Of a stretch of DNA of 64,000 nt, positions 17,043 to 25,569 are shown one piece after another. Where the stretch lies: positions 186,001 to 250,000 of the forward strand of contig NZ_JAQNCZ010000003.1 in assembly GCF_028369055.1 (NCBI RefSeq). Direction: 5' to 3'. Numbering within the stretch: position 1 is the first letter of the stretch; each line of letters begins with the position of its first letter. The notes below the pieces were generated by a model that was not told where the DNA came from, ran no database searches, and saw only the letters and a list, made by a program, of their open reading frames with translations. The position numbers and the translations under genes are program-made. The DNA comes from Cognatishimia sp. SS12. Lineage in GTDB: Bacteria; Pseudomonadota; Alphaproteobacteria; Rhodobacterales; Rhodobacteraceae.

Positions 17043-17992
17043 ACCGCGTTCGGCAGCGGCCTCCCAGCGTCAAAGGCCAAAAGGTTCTCTGCCGCCATCA
17101 GCCCCATGTCGGTGCGCACCTCAAGCGCAGCCGTGCCCAGATGCGGCAAGAGCGTCACGTTCTCCATCCGTCGCAGTGCCTCTGGCACTTTGGGTTCAAA
17201 TTCATAAACATCCAGCCCCGCGCCCGCGATCTGCCCCTGTTCCAAGGCGGTGATCAGCGCCGCTTCGTCAACGATTTCGCCACGGGCAATATTGATCAAA
17301 ATGGCATGGGACGGCATGGCATCAAAGCAGCTGGCATTGATCAGATGATGGGTTTCAGCCCCGCCCGGTGTGGCGACAACCAGCACGTCCACCGCGGCGG
17401 CCAACGCCGGAATATCCGCCAGTTGCTGCGCCGGAAAATCCATCGCCTTGGCCGAGCGGTTGACGTATTTCACCGTCATGCCAAATCCGAAATGGCAGCG
17501 CCGCGCAATCGCCTGACCGATACGGCCCATGCCGATGATGCCCACTGTCTTACCGCTCAGGTGCAACCCCAGCAGTTGCGTTGGATGCCAGCCCTGCCAG
17601 TGCCCAGCGCGCAAAATGCGCTCCCCCTCGCCCGCCCGGCGCGCGGTCATGAGCATCAGCGTCAGAGCGATATCTGCTGTCGCGTCGGTGACAGCGCCGG
17701 GGGTGTTGCTGACCGCGACCCCCGCAGCCTGCGCCGCCTCAACGTCAATGTGATTATAGCCAACGCCGAAATTCGCCAACACCTTGGCGCGCGGCGCGGG
17801 GACATCGGCAAAAACATCGGCGCTGTATAGATCGCCAAGCGTTGGCAGAACCGCATCAAAATCCCGCAACGACGCGCGCAGCTCATCGTCGCGCATCGCT
17901 GTGGTGTCCTCACGCTGGGTGATGGCGAAATGCGGCGCAAGCCGGTCGGTCACGGGCTGCGGCAAGGGGCGGGTGATGAGCAGGGTTTTCAA
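17039..17992 (-). CDS. D-2-hydroxyacid dehydrogenase (glyoxylate/hydroxypyruvate reductase type)
   Basis: 317 aa NAD(P)-dependent oxidoreductase. The Rossmann motif GIIGMGRIGQAIARR is near residues 150-164, with NIARGEIVDEAAL and the C-terminal LLPHLGTAALEVR supplying the catalytic His region of the family. The likely substrates are glyoxylate, hydroxypyruvate or related 2-oxo acids. The start is TTG 17992, overlapping the csaA stop, so this gene lies downstream of csaA in a minus-strand operon proC-csaA-dehydrogenase. Confidence 0.88.
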   Translation of the reverse strand: MKTLLITRPLPQPVTDRLAPHFAITQREDTTAMRDDELRASLRDFDAVLPTLGDLYSADVFADVPAPRAKVLANFGVGYNHIDVEAAQAAGVAVSNTPGAVTDATADIALTLMLMTARRAGEGERILRAGHWQGWHPTQLLGLHLSGKTVGIIGMGRIGQAIARRCHFGFGMTVKYVNRSAKAMDFPAQQLADIPALAAAVDVLVVATPGGAETHHLINASCFDAMPSHAILINIARGEIVDEAALITALEQGQIAGAGLDVYEFEPKVPEALRRMENVTLLPHLGTAALEVRTDMGLMAAENLLAFDAGRPLPNAV

Positions 17993-18327
17993 AACAGCCG
18001 TCCTCCAAGTGGGATCTCTTGATCCGGGCGCACCAACACGACCTCACCGCCGTCATCAGGCATGCCCAGCACCAGGATCTCAGACATGAATTTGCCAATC
18101 TGGCGCGGCGGGAAATTCACCACCGCCATGACCTGAAGGCCAATCAGACCGTCGGGCGAATAATGTTTGGTGATCTGGGCAGAGCTTTTGCGCACGCCCA
18201 GTGGGGCACCGAAATCCACCCATAGCTTGATCGCCGGTTTACGCGCCTCGGGAAAGGGTTGGGCATCAATCACCTTGCCGACACGAATATCGACCTTTTG
18301 AAAGTCGTCAAAGCTGATCTCAGCCAT
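17989..18327 (-). CDS. csaA: CsaA-like tRNA-binding protein
   Basis: 112 aa, a stand-alone tRNA-binding OB-fold. It has the pattern FQKVDIRVGKVIDAQPFPEARKPAIKLWVDFG and the C-terminal VNFPPRQIGKFMSEILVLGMPD seen in CsaA. CsaA has been described as a secretion-related chaperone and resembles the methionyl-tRNA synthetase C-terminal domain. Full length for the family. Its start overlaps proC by 8 bp and its end overlaps the dehydrogenase start. Confidence 0.9.
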   Translation of the reverse strand: MAEISFDDFQKVDIRVGKVIDAQPFPEARKPAIKLWVDFGAPLGVRKSSAQITKHYSPDGLIGLQVMAVVNFPPRQIGKFMSEILVLGMPDDGGEVVLVRPDQEIPLGGRLF

Positions 18328-19135
18328 TGGCCAGCTCCTTGGAGCGCTCCGTTGCCGCCGTCACGGTGCGGTGCATCAGATCAGGCAGGCCGGTGGTTTC
18401 GTTCATCAAGACCTCAAGCCCCGCCTGGGTGGTGCCATTGGGGCTGGTGACATTCACCCGCAACTGGCTGGGGCTGTCCTCGGCGGCCATGGCCAGTGCG
18501 CCAGAGCCTGCGACGGTCGCCTTGGCCAGCGCCATGGCAAGATCCGGCGCGAGCCCCTGTGCTTCGCCCGCTTTGGCAAGGCATTCGATCATGTGAAACA
18601 CATAGGCTGGGCCCGAGCCAGAAACCCCGGTGACAGCGTCCATCTGGCTTTCGGCGTCAAGGCGCACAACCTGCCCGACTGCGCTCAGCAAACTATCGGC
18701 CAGATCCAGATGCGCCTCAGTGGCGCTTGCATTTCCGATGATTGCCGTGATCCCCTGCCCCACCGCTGCGGGCGTATTCGGCATGGCGCGGATAATCGGT
18801 GTCTGATCGCCCAGAATATCCTGATAGCTCGCAATCGACACCCCGGCGGCCACCGAGAGGAACACGGTTGACCCATTGCCCATGGCCTGCAGCACCGGCA
18901 GGGCCGCCGCCATCATTTGCGGTTTGACCGCAATCAGCACAATGGCGGGGGCAGCAGGCAGGTCGGCATTCACATGAACGCCCGTCGCTTTGACCCAATC
19001 TGAAGGATAGGGATCCTGCACATAAACCGACCCGGCAGGCAGCCCGTCCGCCAGCCAACCCTGCAACATGGCCGAACCCATTTTCCCGCAGCCCAGCAGC
19101 ACAAGCCCCTTGTCAGCAAGATACGCCATATCCAT
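18320..19135 (-). CDS. proC: Pyrroline-5-carboxylate reductase
   Basis: 271 aa, last step of proline synthesis. It has the N-terminal dinucleotide motif LLGCGKMGSAMLQGWL and the conserved C-terminal catalytic region VTGVSGSGPAYVFHMIECLAKAGEAQGL, with TSPNGTTQAGLE near the end. ATG 19135 has a strong GAAGAAGGGG ribosome-binding site; the longer frame upstream lacks one and is not conserved. It is the first gene of the proC-csaA-dehydrogenase operon. Confidence 0.95.
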   Translation of the reverse strand: MDMAYLADKGLVLLGCGKMGSAMLQGWLADGLPAGSVYVQDPYPSDWVKATGVHVNADLPAAPAIVLIAVKPQMMAAALPVLQAMGNGSTVFLSVAAGVSIASYQDILGDQTPIIRAMPNTPAAVGQGITAIIGNASATEAHLDLADSLLSAVGQVVRLDAESQMDAVTGVSGSGPAYVFHMIECLAKAGEAQGLAPDLAMALAKATVAGSGALAMAAEDSPSQLRVNVTSPNGTTQAGLEVLMNETTGLPDLMHRTVTAATERSKELANG

Positions 19136-19274
19136 GAGGTTCCCCTTCTTCAATCTTTGTGGTTGCTGGCACTTTGACGTGGTTTCCCGGCGACGTCGAG
19201 AGCCGCCGGAGCAATTTGACACTCAGATCGCTTGACGCCCTGCCCCCAACCCGCGCATCACTAAGGCCAGTTAT

Positions 19275-20174
19275 TTGACGGACGAAATTTTGCAAAATCC
19301 CACCCTTGATCTCCGCCGCGCCAATCTGCACGGCAGCCTCTGGATGCTGGCCGCCATGGCCGGATTTGCCGCTGAGGATGCGCTGTTGAAATCCGTGGCG
19401 CAGGCCCTGCCGATTGGCCAGCTGATGGTGCTGTTTGGGCTGGGCGGCGCGCTGTGTTTCGCCGCGCTGGCCCGACATCAGGGCGCGGCACTTTTCCTGC
19501 GCGATGTTCGGGCACCGATCATGCAGCTGCGGTTCGGATTTGAGTTCACCGGGCGGCTGTTTTACGTGCTTGCGATTGCGCTTACCCCACTGTCGGCCGC
19601 AACCGTGATTTTGCAGGCAGCGCCGCTGGTCGTGGTGGCGGGCGCGGCGATATTTCTGGGCGAAACCGTCGGCTGGCGGCGCTGGACCGCCATTGCACTG
19701 GGGCTTTTGGGCGTTCTGGTGATCATTCAGCCGGGGGCCGAAAGTTTCACGCCCCTATCGCTTTTGGCGGTTCTGGGCATGCTGGGGTTTGCCGGGCGCG
19801 ACCTCGCCAGCCGCGTCGCGCCCAAGTCTTTGGGCACAGCGACATTAGGATTTTATGGGTTTCTGACCATTGTGCTCGCTGGACTGGCCTATGGGGGATG
19901 GCAGGGCCTCGCGCCACGCCCTCTTAGCGCGGCGACCGCGCTGGCGCTGCTGGGCGCGATCCTCGTCGGGGTCGCCTCCTATAGCTGCCTGATGAAGGCG
20001 ATGCGCACCGGCGACGTCTCTGCCGTAACGCCGTTTCGCTACAGTCGCCTGATCTTTGGCGTGGCGCTCGGCTTACTCTTTTTCAAAGAGCAGCTAACGC
20101 CCGAGATTCTGCTTGGCTCCGGCCTGATTGTCCTGGCCGGATTGTTCATTCTTTGGCGTGGCCGGGCGGCCTAG
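19275..20174 (+). CDS. EamA/DMT family membrane transporter
   Basis: 299 aa with about ten hydrophobic segments in two repeated EamA halves (residues about 15-150 and 165-297), the usual DMT arrangement. The substrate is unknown. The only start giving the full first helix is TTG 19275 (or a nearby downstream codon), so the N-terminus is uncertain. The stop shares the palindrome CTAG with the stop of the convergent YbjN gene. Confidence 0.88.
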   Translation: MTDEILQNPTLDLRRANLHGSLWMLAAMAGFAAEDALLKSVAQALPIGQLMVLFGLGGALCFAALARHQGAALFLRDVRAPIMQLRFGFEFTGRLFYVLAIALTPLSAATVILQAAPLVVVAGAAIFLGETVGWRRWTAIALGLLGVLVIIQPGAESFTPLSLLAVLGMLGFAGRDLASRVAPKSLGTATLGFYGFLTIVLAGLAYGGWQGLAPRPLSAATALALLGAILVGVASYSCLMKAMRTGDVSAVTPFRYSRLIFGVALGLLFFKEQLTPEILLGSGLIVLAGLFILWRGRAA

Positions 20175-20671
20175 GCGCGCCCGTAAGCCTCGGCAATGGC
20201 AACCTGCAGGCTTTCCTGAACCGGACGCCCGCCCCAAGTGGCCAGCTGTATCGCCGGGTAGAACCGTTCGGCGCTGGCGATGGCCACATTGATCATGGTG
20301 TCGATCTGATCCGGGCTGGCCACCTGCCCGCCGGACAACACAAGGCCATACCGGTAGATCATCAGCTGCTGTTCTTCCCAGAAGGTGAACCCCCCGGCCC
20401 AGCATTGATCATTAATGGCGTTTAATACTTCGAAAAGCTCTGCCATTTTGTCTTTGGGCGGCTCCATTTCAAAGGAACAGACCATTTTCAGGGTTTCATC
20501 ATATGCGGACCATGCCAGGGTGATGGAATAGGTTCGCCACTGCCCTTCGATTGCCATCGCAATCTGATCTTCGGCAATGCGGTCAAAGGACCAATCGTGA
20601 TGTTCGGCAATGTGTTCGACAATGTCGATCGGATGTATTTCTTCTTCGAAATACTGCTCTGATACTGCCAT
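20171..20671 (-). CDS. YbjN domain-containing protein
   Basis: 166 aa. The YbjN/type III chaperone-like fold is suggested by the pattern DIVEHIAEHHDWSFDRIAEDQIAMAIEGQWRTYSITLAW...MVCSFEMEPPKDKMAELFEVLNAINDQCWAGGF. No catalytic motif is known for the family. ATG 20671 is preceded by GAGGTGG, which decides against the longer upstream frame. It converges on the DMT gene with a 4-bp stop overlap. Confidence 0.85.
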   Translation of the reverse strand: MAVSEQYFEEEIHPIDIVEHIAEHHDWSFDRIAEDQIAMAIEGQWRTYSITLAWSAYDETLKMVCSFEMEPPKDKMAELFEVLNAINDQCWAGGFTFWEEQQLMIYRYGLVLSGGQVASPDQIDTMINVAIASAERFYPAIQLATWGGRPVQESLQVAIAEAYGRA

Positions 20672-20877
20672 AGCGCCACCTCTTTCTTTTGTGCGCCCGG
20701 ACGTGGCAGCGTCACTAGCGCTTGGTGCCTGCTCGAAGGGCTGTGGATAACTACCAACGCCCCTACTAGATATGGTAGGTCTCGCTCTGCCTGCAGTAAA
20801 GTGAAATATTCGCGGATCGCGCAATTAGCTGTGGATGAAACGCCGCGCACGCCAGCCATTGCCCAGAATTCAGGCAC

Positions 20878-20902
20878 AAAAAAACGGGCCCAAAGGCCCG
20901 TT
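20878..20902 (-). terminator. Rho-independent terminator of ubiK
   Basis: On the minus strand AACGGGCC, a short loop, and GGCCCGTT are followed by TTTTT. It lies about 30 bp after the ubiK stop. Confidence 0.8.
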
Positions 20903-20931
20903 AACTTGGTCGATCCGGCAGAATGAAAGCG

Positions 20932-21171
20932 TCAGTCTTTTTCCAGCGCTTCGATCCGGGCTTTCAGCGCCTCATTCTCTTCGCGCGCTTTCTGCGCCAT
21001 GGCCCGCACGGCGTCAAATTCTTCGCGGGTGACAAAGTCACGATCCGCCAGCCAGCGGTCCATGAGCGATTTCATCGCATTTTCCGCCTCATCCTTTGCG
21101 CCCTGCGCCACGCCCATTGCGTTGGCCATCAGTTTGGACATGTCGTCCATGATTTTATTGCGAGTCTGCAT
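20932..21171 (-). CDS. ubiK: UbiK/BMFP family ubiquinone biosynthesis accessory factor
   Basis: 79 aa. It shows the amphipathic N-terminus, the DRDFVTREEFDAVRAMAQKAREENEALKARIEALE coiled coil, and the size of BMFP/YqiC proteins. UbiK is an accessory factor of ubiquinone biosynthesis in gammaproteobacteria, and the exact role in alphaproteobacteria is inferred. Monocistronic, with its own terminator, and divergent from lgt. Confidence 0.88.
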   Translation of the reverse strand: MQTRNKIMDDMSKLMANAMGVAQGAKDEAENAMKSLMDRWLADRDFVTREEFDAVRAMAQKAREENEALKARIEALEKD

Positions 21172-21277
21172 GTTGTGCGCTCCGCCTATGTAACTCTGTG
21201 TCTAAGGTCTTATATGGGGGCAAAGCGGGGCGGCGACAAGGTTGACTTTGCCCCGGATCGACAGGCAGAGAGACCCC

Positions 21278-22165
21278 ATGCAGGCGATGATCCCCTTTCC
21301 CGATATGTCACCCGAGATTTTCACGCTGTCTTTAGGCGGTTTTGAATTTGCCCTGCGCTGGTATGCGCTGGCCTATATTGTCGGCATTCTGATCGCCTGG
21401 CGCATCACCTTGCATGCCCTGCGCCGGCCCGCGCTCTGGCCCGCCGGCAGCGCCCCGATGACACCACGCCAGCTCGAGGATCTGCTGACCTGGGTCATTG
21501 TCGGCATTATTGTCGGGGGCCGCCTTGGCTATACGATGTTTTACCAGCCGAGCTATTATCTGAGCCACCCGGCGGAAATTTTGCAGGTTTGGCAGGGCGG
21601 CATGGCGTTTCACGGCGGCATGTTAGGCGTGCTGGTGGCCGGATGGATTTATTGCGCGCGCGCCGGGCTGCCGAAACTGTCGATCGGGGATGCCATCGTG
21701 CTGGGCGCGCCTGTCGGGCTGCTGCTGGGACGCATCGCCAATTTCATCAACGCAGAGCTTTGGGGCCGCGCCACCACCCTGCCTTGGGGCGTGGCCTTTC
21801 CCGGGCCTGCCGCGCAAGATTGCGGCCAGTTGACCGGGCTTTGCGCGCGCCATCCGTCGCAGCTTTACGAAGCGGTTTTGGAAGGCGCGCTGCTGTTGGC
21901 GCTATTGCTGTGGCTTGCCTACCGCAAAGGTGCGCTTAAAACACCCGGGCGCATCACTGGCGTGTTCTTGGCCGGCTATGGCCTCGCGCGCTTCTTTGTC
22001 GAATTTGTCCGCCAACCGGATCAGCAGTTTATCGCGCCCGGCAATCCGCTGGGGCTGGCGCTTCATATCGACGGGGTCGGGCTGACCATGGGGCAGCTTT
22101 TGAGCCTGCCAATGATCCTGGGCGGCTTGTGGCTGGCGCGGCGCGCTGCCAAGGTGAACCCATGA
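21278..22165 (+). CDS. lgt: Prolipoprotein diacylglyceryl transferase
   Basis: 295 aa inner-membrane enzyme that adds diacylglycerol to the lipobox cysteine, the first step in lipoprotein maturation. It has seven or so membrane helices, the [11 protein letters not shown] motif, the signature [14 protein letters not shown] (residues about 150-163) and [12 protein letters not shown] 21278 is preferred to the upstream TTG 21242. The stop overlaps the next gene's start (ATGA). Confidence 0.96.
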   Translation: MQAMIPFPDMSPEIFTLSLGGFEFALRWYALAYIVGILIAWRITLHALRRPALWPAGSAPMTPRQLEDLLTWVIVGIIVGGRLGYTMFYQPSYYLSHPAEILQVWQGGMAFHGGMLGVLVAGWIYCARAGLPKLSIGDAIVLGAPVGLLLGRIANFINAELWGRATTLPWGVAFPGPAAQDCGQLTGLCARHPSQLYEAVLEGALLLALLLWLAYRKGALKTPGRITGVFLAGYGLARFFVEFVRQPDQQFIAPGNPLGLALHIDGVGLTMGQLLSLPMILGGLWLARRAAKVNP

Positions 22166-23214
22166 CATTGAAAGATCAGTTGATCGACCGGATCCGCACG
22201 GTTGGCCCCATCCGCATTTCTGATTTCATGGCCGAATGCCTGATGCACCCGCAGCTTGGCTATTACGCCACGCGCGATCCGTTTGGCGCGCAGGGCGATT
22301 TCACCACCGCGCCGGAAATGACGCAGATGTTCGGCGAACTTCTGGGGCTGTCGCTCGCGCAGGCCTGGGCCGATCAGGGCAGCCCGGAACGCTTTGCCCT
22401 GGCCGAGGCCGGGCCGGGCCGCGGCACTTTGATGGCGGATCTGCTGCGCGCCACCCGCCGGGTGCCGGGCTTTCACGACGCCCTTGAGCTGCATTTGATC
22501 GAAGCCTCGCCCGCGCTGCGCCGCAAACAGCGCGAACTTTTGGGTGAGGCGACGTGGCATGACAGCGTTGACACGCTGCCCGATCTGCCGCTGTTCTTTG
22601 TGGCCAATGAATTCTTTGATGCATTGCCCATTCGTCAATTCATCCGCGATGGGGCGGGCTGGCGTGAACGGCTTGTGGGGTTTGAAAACGCAGCGCTCTG
22701 CTACGGCCTTGGCGCGGTGGCCGATCAGCCCGCGCTGGCGCATCGCCTTGACGACACCGAAGACGGCGATCTGGTTGAGGTCTGCGAAGCGGCCGCGCCG
22801 ATTGTCGCCAGCATTGGCGCACGGATCGAACGCTTTGGCGGCGCCGCGCTGATCGTGGATTATGGCGATTGGCGCTCGCTCGGCGATACGCTGCAGGCGC
22901 TAAAATCCCACAAAGAGGTCGATGCGCTGGACCTGCCCGGCGATGCCGACCTGACCGCACATGTCGATTTCGAAGCGCTCTGCGCCGCCGCGCCCTGCGC
23001 TTATTCGCGCGTGACCCCGCAAGGTGTGTTTCTGGAGCGGCTCGGCATCACCCAGCGCGCCCAAACGCTGGCCAATCTGATGGAGCCGGTCCAGATCGAA
23101 CAGCATATTGCCGCGCATCGACGCTTGACCCATCCCGAAGAAATGGGAAATCTGTTCAAAGTTGTTGCGCTCTATCCCAGCGGCGCACATCCCCCAGCCG
23201 GAGTGGAAGCATGA
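22162..23214 (+). CDS. SAM-dependent methyltransferase, MidA/NDUFAF7-like (DUF185)
   Basis: 350 aa. It opens with the family's [46 protein letters not shown], then [17 protein letters not shown] (SAM motif I) and [16 protein letters not shown]. The mitochondrial relative NDUFAF7 methylates an arginine in complex I subunit NDUFS2; the bacterial target is inferred only. ATG 22162 overlaps the lgt stop and its end overlaps pgeF, giving a tight lgt-midA-pgeF operon. Confidence 0.92.
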   Translation: MTLKDQLIDRIRTVGPIRISDFMAECLMHPQLGYYATRDPFGAQGDFTTAPEMTQMFGELLGLSLAQAWADQGSPERFALAEAGPGRGTLMADLLRATRRVPGFHDALELHLIEASPALRRKQRELLGEATWHDSVDTLPDLPLFFVANEFFDALPIRQFIRDGAGWRERLVGFENAALCYGLGAVADQPALAHRLDDTEDGDLVEVCEAAAPIVASIGARIERFGGAALIVDYGDWRSLGDTLQALKSHKEVDALDLPGDADLTAHVDFEALCAAAPCAYSRVTPQGVFLERLGITQRAQTLANLMEPVQIEQHIAAHRRLTHPEEMGNLFKVVALYPSGAHPPAGVEA

Positions 23215-23960
23215 GCATCGAGATCCTGTCCTCTGCCCTCTTGAGCCCGGTGCGGCACGGGTTCTTCACCCGCAAGGGCGGGGCATCCTCTGGCGTCTTC
23301 GCCGGGCTGAACTGTGGCACGGGCAGCAGCGACCAAAAGGAAATTGTCGACATCAACCGCGCCCGCGTCGCCAAGGCGATGGATGTGGCGCAGCTGGCGC
23401 GGATCTATCAGGTGCATTCCGCAGATGTCGCAACAATTGATGGCAGTGAAGATGGGTTGGAAAAGGCCGACGCGATGGTCACGGCCACGCCGGGGGTCGC
23501 CCTGTCGATCCTGACCGCTGATTGCCAGCCGGTGCTGTTCGCCGATCGCATGAATGGCGTGATCGGCGCGGCCCACGCCGGATGGCGCGGTGCGCTGGAT
23601 GGGGTGCTGGAAAACACCGTTGAGGCGATGATTGCGCTTGGGGCCGCCCGCGATGAGATTGTCGCGGTGATTGGCCCCACGATCAGCCAGCGCGCCTATG
23701 AGGTCGGGCCAGAATTTCTGGATGAATTCATGAGCGCCGACCCGGAACACGGCCGCTTTTTCGCGCAGGGCAATGGCGATCGGTATCATTTTGACCTGCC
23801 AGCCTTTGGCCTGTCGCGCTTGCGCAATGCGCGCATCGCAGACGCGGAGTGGATTCGCCACTGCACCTATAGCGACCCGGCCCGATTTTACAGCTATCGC
23901 CGCGCCACCCATCACAAAGAGGCCGATTATGGCCGCCTGATTTCGGTCATTCGGATCTGA
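23211..23960 (+). CDS. pgeF: Peptidoglycan editing factor/purine nucleoside phosphorylase, YfiH family
   Basis: 249 aa Cu-oxidase_4 domain protein. The metal site is visible in QVHSADV (His), LTADCQPVLF (Cys) and GAAHAGWRGAL (His). Proteins of this family have been reported as PgeF, which corrects mis-incorporated peptidoglycan precursors, and as purine nucleoside phosphorylases. It ends with CTYSDPARFYSYRRATHHKEADYGRLISVI, as usual. ATG 23211 overlaps the previous stop, and this is the last gene of the lgt operon. Confidence 0.93.
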   Translation: MSIEILSSALLSPVRHGFFTRKGGASSGVFAGLNCGTGSSDQKEIVDINRARVAKAMDVAQLARIYQVHSADVATIDGSEDGLEKADAMVTATPGVALSILTADCQPVLFADRMNGVIGAAHAGWRGALDGVLENTVEAMIALGAARDEIVAVIGPTISQRAYEVGPEFLDEFMSADPEHGRFFAQGNGDRYHFDLPAFGLSRLRNARIADAEWIRHCTYSDPARFYSYRRATHHKEADYGRLISVIRI

Positions 23961-24034
23961 TCGCCGCGATTTCACCCCTGCAAATCCGCCAAATCTTGCC
24001 AATGTTGCCGCAACTGCGCCCCAATTGACCGTCA

Positions 24035-24059
24035 GATTGTTCATCAAGCAGGAACAATC
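24035..24059. promoter_or_regulatory. Inverted repeat upstream of a small gene
   Basis: GATTGTTC and GAACAATC form an 8-bp perfect inverted repeat with a 9-nt spacer, 27 bp before the small ORF. It could be an operator for the small gene or a weak terminator of the lgt operon; there is no U tract. Confidence 0.45.
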
Positions 24060-24085
24060 CCGAACGGGCAAGACGGAGCAACCCA

Positions 24086-24226
24086 ATGTGTAAACAACGT
24101 TTTCTAAAGTCGATCATCGCATCCAGCCAACAGCCACAACCGGTGCTGCCTTGGGCCAAGAAACGCATGATGGGCGTTGAAAAGATTTCGCTGAAACCAG
24201 CCCTGCCGCTGAAGCGCAGCGCCTGA
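24086..24226 (+). CDS. Small basic protein of 46 aa, unknown
   Basis: ATG 24086 is preceded by GGAG at 7-nt spacing and the frame ends at TGA 24226. The product begins MCKQRFLKSIIASS, has a PVLPWAKK centre and a basic ALPLKRSA end, with no membrane segment. A strong Rho-independent terminator follows 36 bp later, which supports this being a transcribed gene of its own. I recognise no domain; a similar pattern (basic start, PW, basic end) seems familiar from other Rhodobacterales small proteins, but I cannot confirm that here. Confidence 0.6.
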   Translation: MCKQRFLKSIIASSQQPQPVLPWAKKRMMGVEKISLKPALPLKRSA

Positions 24227-24262
24227 TCAGCCCAGAACCTCGGGTTTCCAAGACTCCCTCTT

Positions 24263-24295
24263 AAAAAGCCCGCTGCGAAAGACAGCGGGTTTTTT
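24263..24295 (+). terminator. Rho-independent terminator after the 46-aa gene
   Basis: CCCGCTG and CAGCGGG pair around CGAAAGA and are followed by TTTTTT; an AAAAAG run on the left makes it bidirectional, so it can also stop the oxidoreductase gene reading leftwards. Confidence 0.88.
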
Positions 24296-24305
24296 CGTGT
24301 CCTTT

Positions 24306-24884
24306 TCAGGCAGCGCGCGCGCCCAGATCGGCCACCTGCCGCTGCCAACGCTCGACCTGCCCATCCTTGGGATGACTGGCCTGGGCAAAGGCGGTGATCT
24401 TTGTCTTGAGCCCGATGAACCCAAGAACCTGCCGCCGCAGCTGCCATTTCAGCGCATTCTTAAGGAAAAAGCGGAAATACCAACCGGGCGAATCCGAGGT
24501 CAGAATGACCCGCGCCGTGCGCCCGCCCAGCATGGGTTTGGGCAGCTTGCCGCGTGTATCAAACATCTGGCCAGGCAGAAAACTGCGATCAATCAGCCCT
24601 TTCAACTTCGCCGGAAGCCCGCCCCACCACATCGGCGTCGTCAGCACCAAATGCTCGCACCACTCAAGGTTCTGCACAAAGGTCTGCAGGTCCGGCTCCA
24701 ACGGCTTGATCTGCCGATAGCTGCCATATTCGAAATCCAGGTCAAAATTGAGCGCGTGGAGATGCATCAGGCGCACTTCATGCCCCGCTGCGGTGGCGCG
24801 GGCCGCATAGGCTTCGGCAAAGCTGCGCGCGAGCGAGGCTTCGGCAGGGTGCCCATCCAGAACAAATATGCGTTTGCGTGTCAT
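24306..24884 (-). CDS. NAD(P)H-dependent flavin oxidoreductase (flavodoxin-2 fold)
   Basis: 192 aa. It shows a flavodoxin-like start KRIFVLDGHPAEASLARSFAEAYAA and the family motif HLVLTTPMWWGGLPAKLKGLIDRSFLPGQMF, as in NQO/MdaB/KefF-type quinone reductases. It probably uses FMN or FAD to reduce quinones or other electrophiles. It is divergent from a TetR gene across an interval with three palindromic operators, so it is the likely target of that repressor. Confidence 0.88.
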   Translation of the reverse strand: MTRKRIFVLDGHPAEASLARSFAEAYAARATAAGHEVRLMHLHALNFDLDFEYGSYRQIKPLEPDLQTFVQNLEWCEHLVLTTPMWWGGLPAKLKGLIDRSFLPGQMFDTRGKLPKPMLGGRTARVILTSDSPGWYFRFFLKNALKWQLRRQVLGFIGLKTKITAFAQASHPKDGQVERWQRQVADLGARAA

Positions 24885-24896
24885 GATAGCTCCATT

Positions 24897-24964
24897 AATT
24901 GACCATGGTCAATTTCATGGGAAAAATATTGACCATGGTCAATTACAAATTTGACCGCAGTCAA
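24897..24964. promoter_or_regulatory. Triple palindromic operator of a TetR divergon
   Basis: Three copies of TTGAC-N4-GTCAA occur in the divergent gap. AATTGACCATGGTCAATT (24897-24914) is a perfect 18-bp palindrome and ATTGACCATGGTCAAT (24928-24943) a perfect 16-bp one. TTGACCGCAGTCAA (24951-24964) has a changed centre. Their centres are 30 and 22 bp apart, near whole helical turns. The third copy lies 5 bp before the TetR start codon, which suggests autoregulation. Confidence 0.85.
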
Positions 24965-24969
24965 AAAAC

Positions 24970-25560
24970 ATGCGAATTATCGCCATGGTGAAAACACAGA
25001 CCCGCACGCTCAAAACACGCGCAAAATTGCTTGAATCCGCAAGGAATATCGTGACTTCAACGGGTTACGAGGCCCTGCGCGTGGAGCACGTTGTGCAACA
25101 GGCCGGGGTTGCCAAGGGCACCTTCTTTGCGCATTTCAAAGATAAAGATGCCTTGATGGAGGCGTTGATCGCCCCGGAATTACATCATTTTCTGGATGAG
25201 ATTGAGCAACGGCCTGCCCCAAAAGATATCGAATCGCTCACTGCCGCGCTGCGCCCGGTCATGCAATTTGCCGTCTCAGAGCGCTATATATTTGATGTTA
25301 TTCTGCGCCATTCCGGTGCCGCGGCCAAAGCCGAGATTGGCCCGATCGCCAGCGTCATCTTCCGCATGGGGGAGGTACTGGCCAACTGGCTGGCCAAAGC
25401 GCCTTTTCGCAAGGATATTTCGCCCGCCCTGCTGGCCGATGGCATTGGGGCCTTTCTTTTTCAGGCGCTGGCGCTGCATTTCTGCGCGCTGAACAATACG
25501 CAAAGCATCGAAGATCGCATGCAGGTTTACCTGCACGCCTGGCTGCTACCGCAGGTCTAA
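24970..25560 (+). CDS. TetR family transcriptional regulator
   Basis: 196 aa (or 191 from ATG 24985). The N-terminal TetR HTH is clear: LKTRAKLLESARNIVTSTGYEALRVEHVVQQAGVAKGTFFAHFKDKDALMEAL. The C-terminal ligand domain is helical and not assignable. Its promoter region holds three TTGAC-N4-GTCAA sites shared with the divergent flavin oxidoreductase. The role inferred is a repressor that responds to an electrophile or quinone-like inducer. Confidence 0.92.
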   Translation: MRIIAMVKTQTRTLKTRAKLLESARNIVTSTGYEALRVEHVVQQAGVAKGTFFAHFKDKDALMEALIAPELHHFLDEIEQRPAPKDIESLTAALRPVMQFAVSERYIFDVILRHSGAAAKAEIGPIASVIFRMGEVLANWLAKAPFRKDISPALLADGIGAFLFQALALHFCALNNTQSIEDRMQVYLHAWLLPQV

Positions 25561-25569
25561 ACGAAGGGG

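Noticed and set aside
20488..20877. Extra minus-strand gene overlapping the start of the YbjN gene
   Set aside because: It runs in another frame across the YbjN ribosome-binding site and shows no domain; the YbjN start at 20671 has the better signal.
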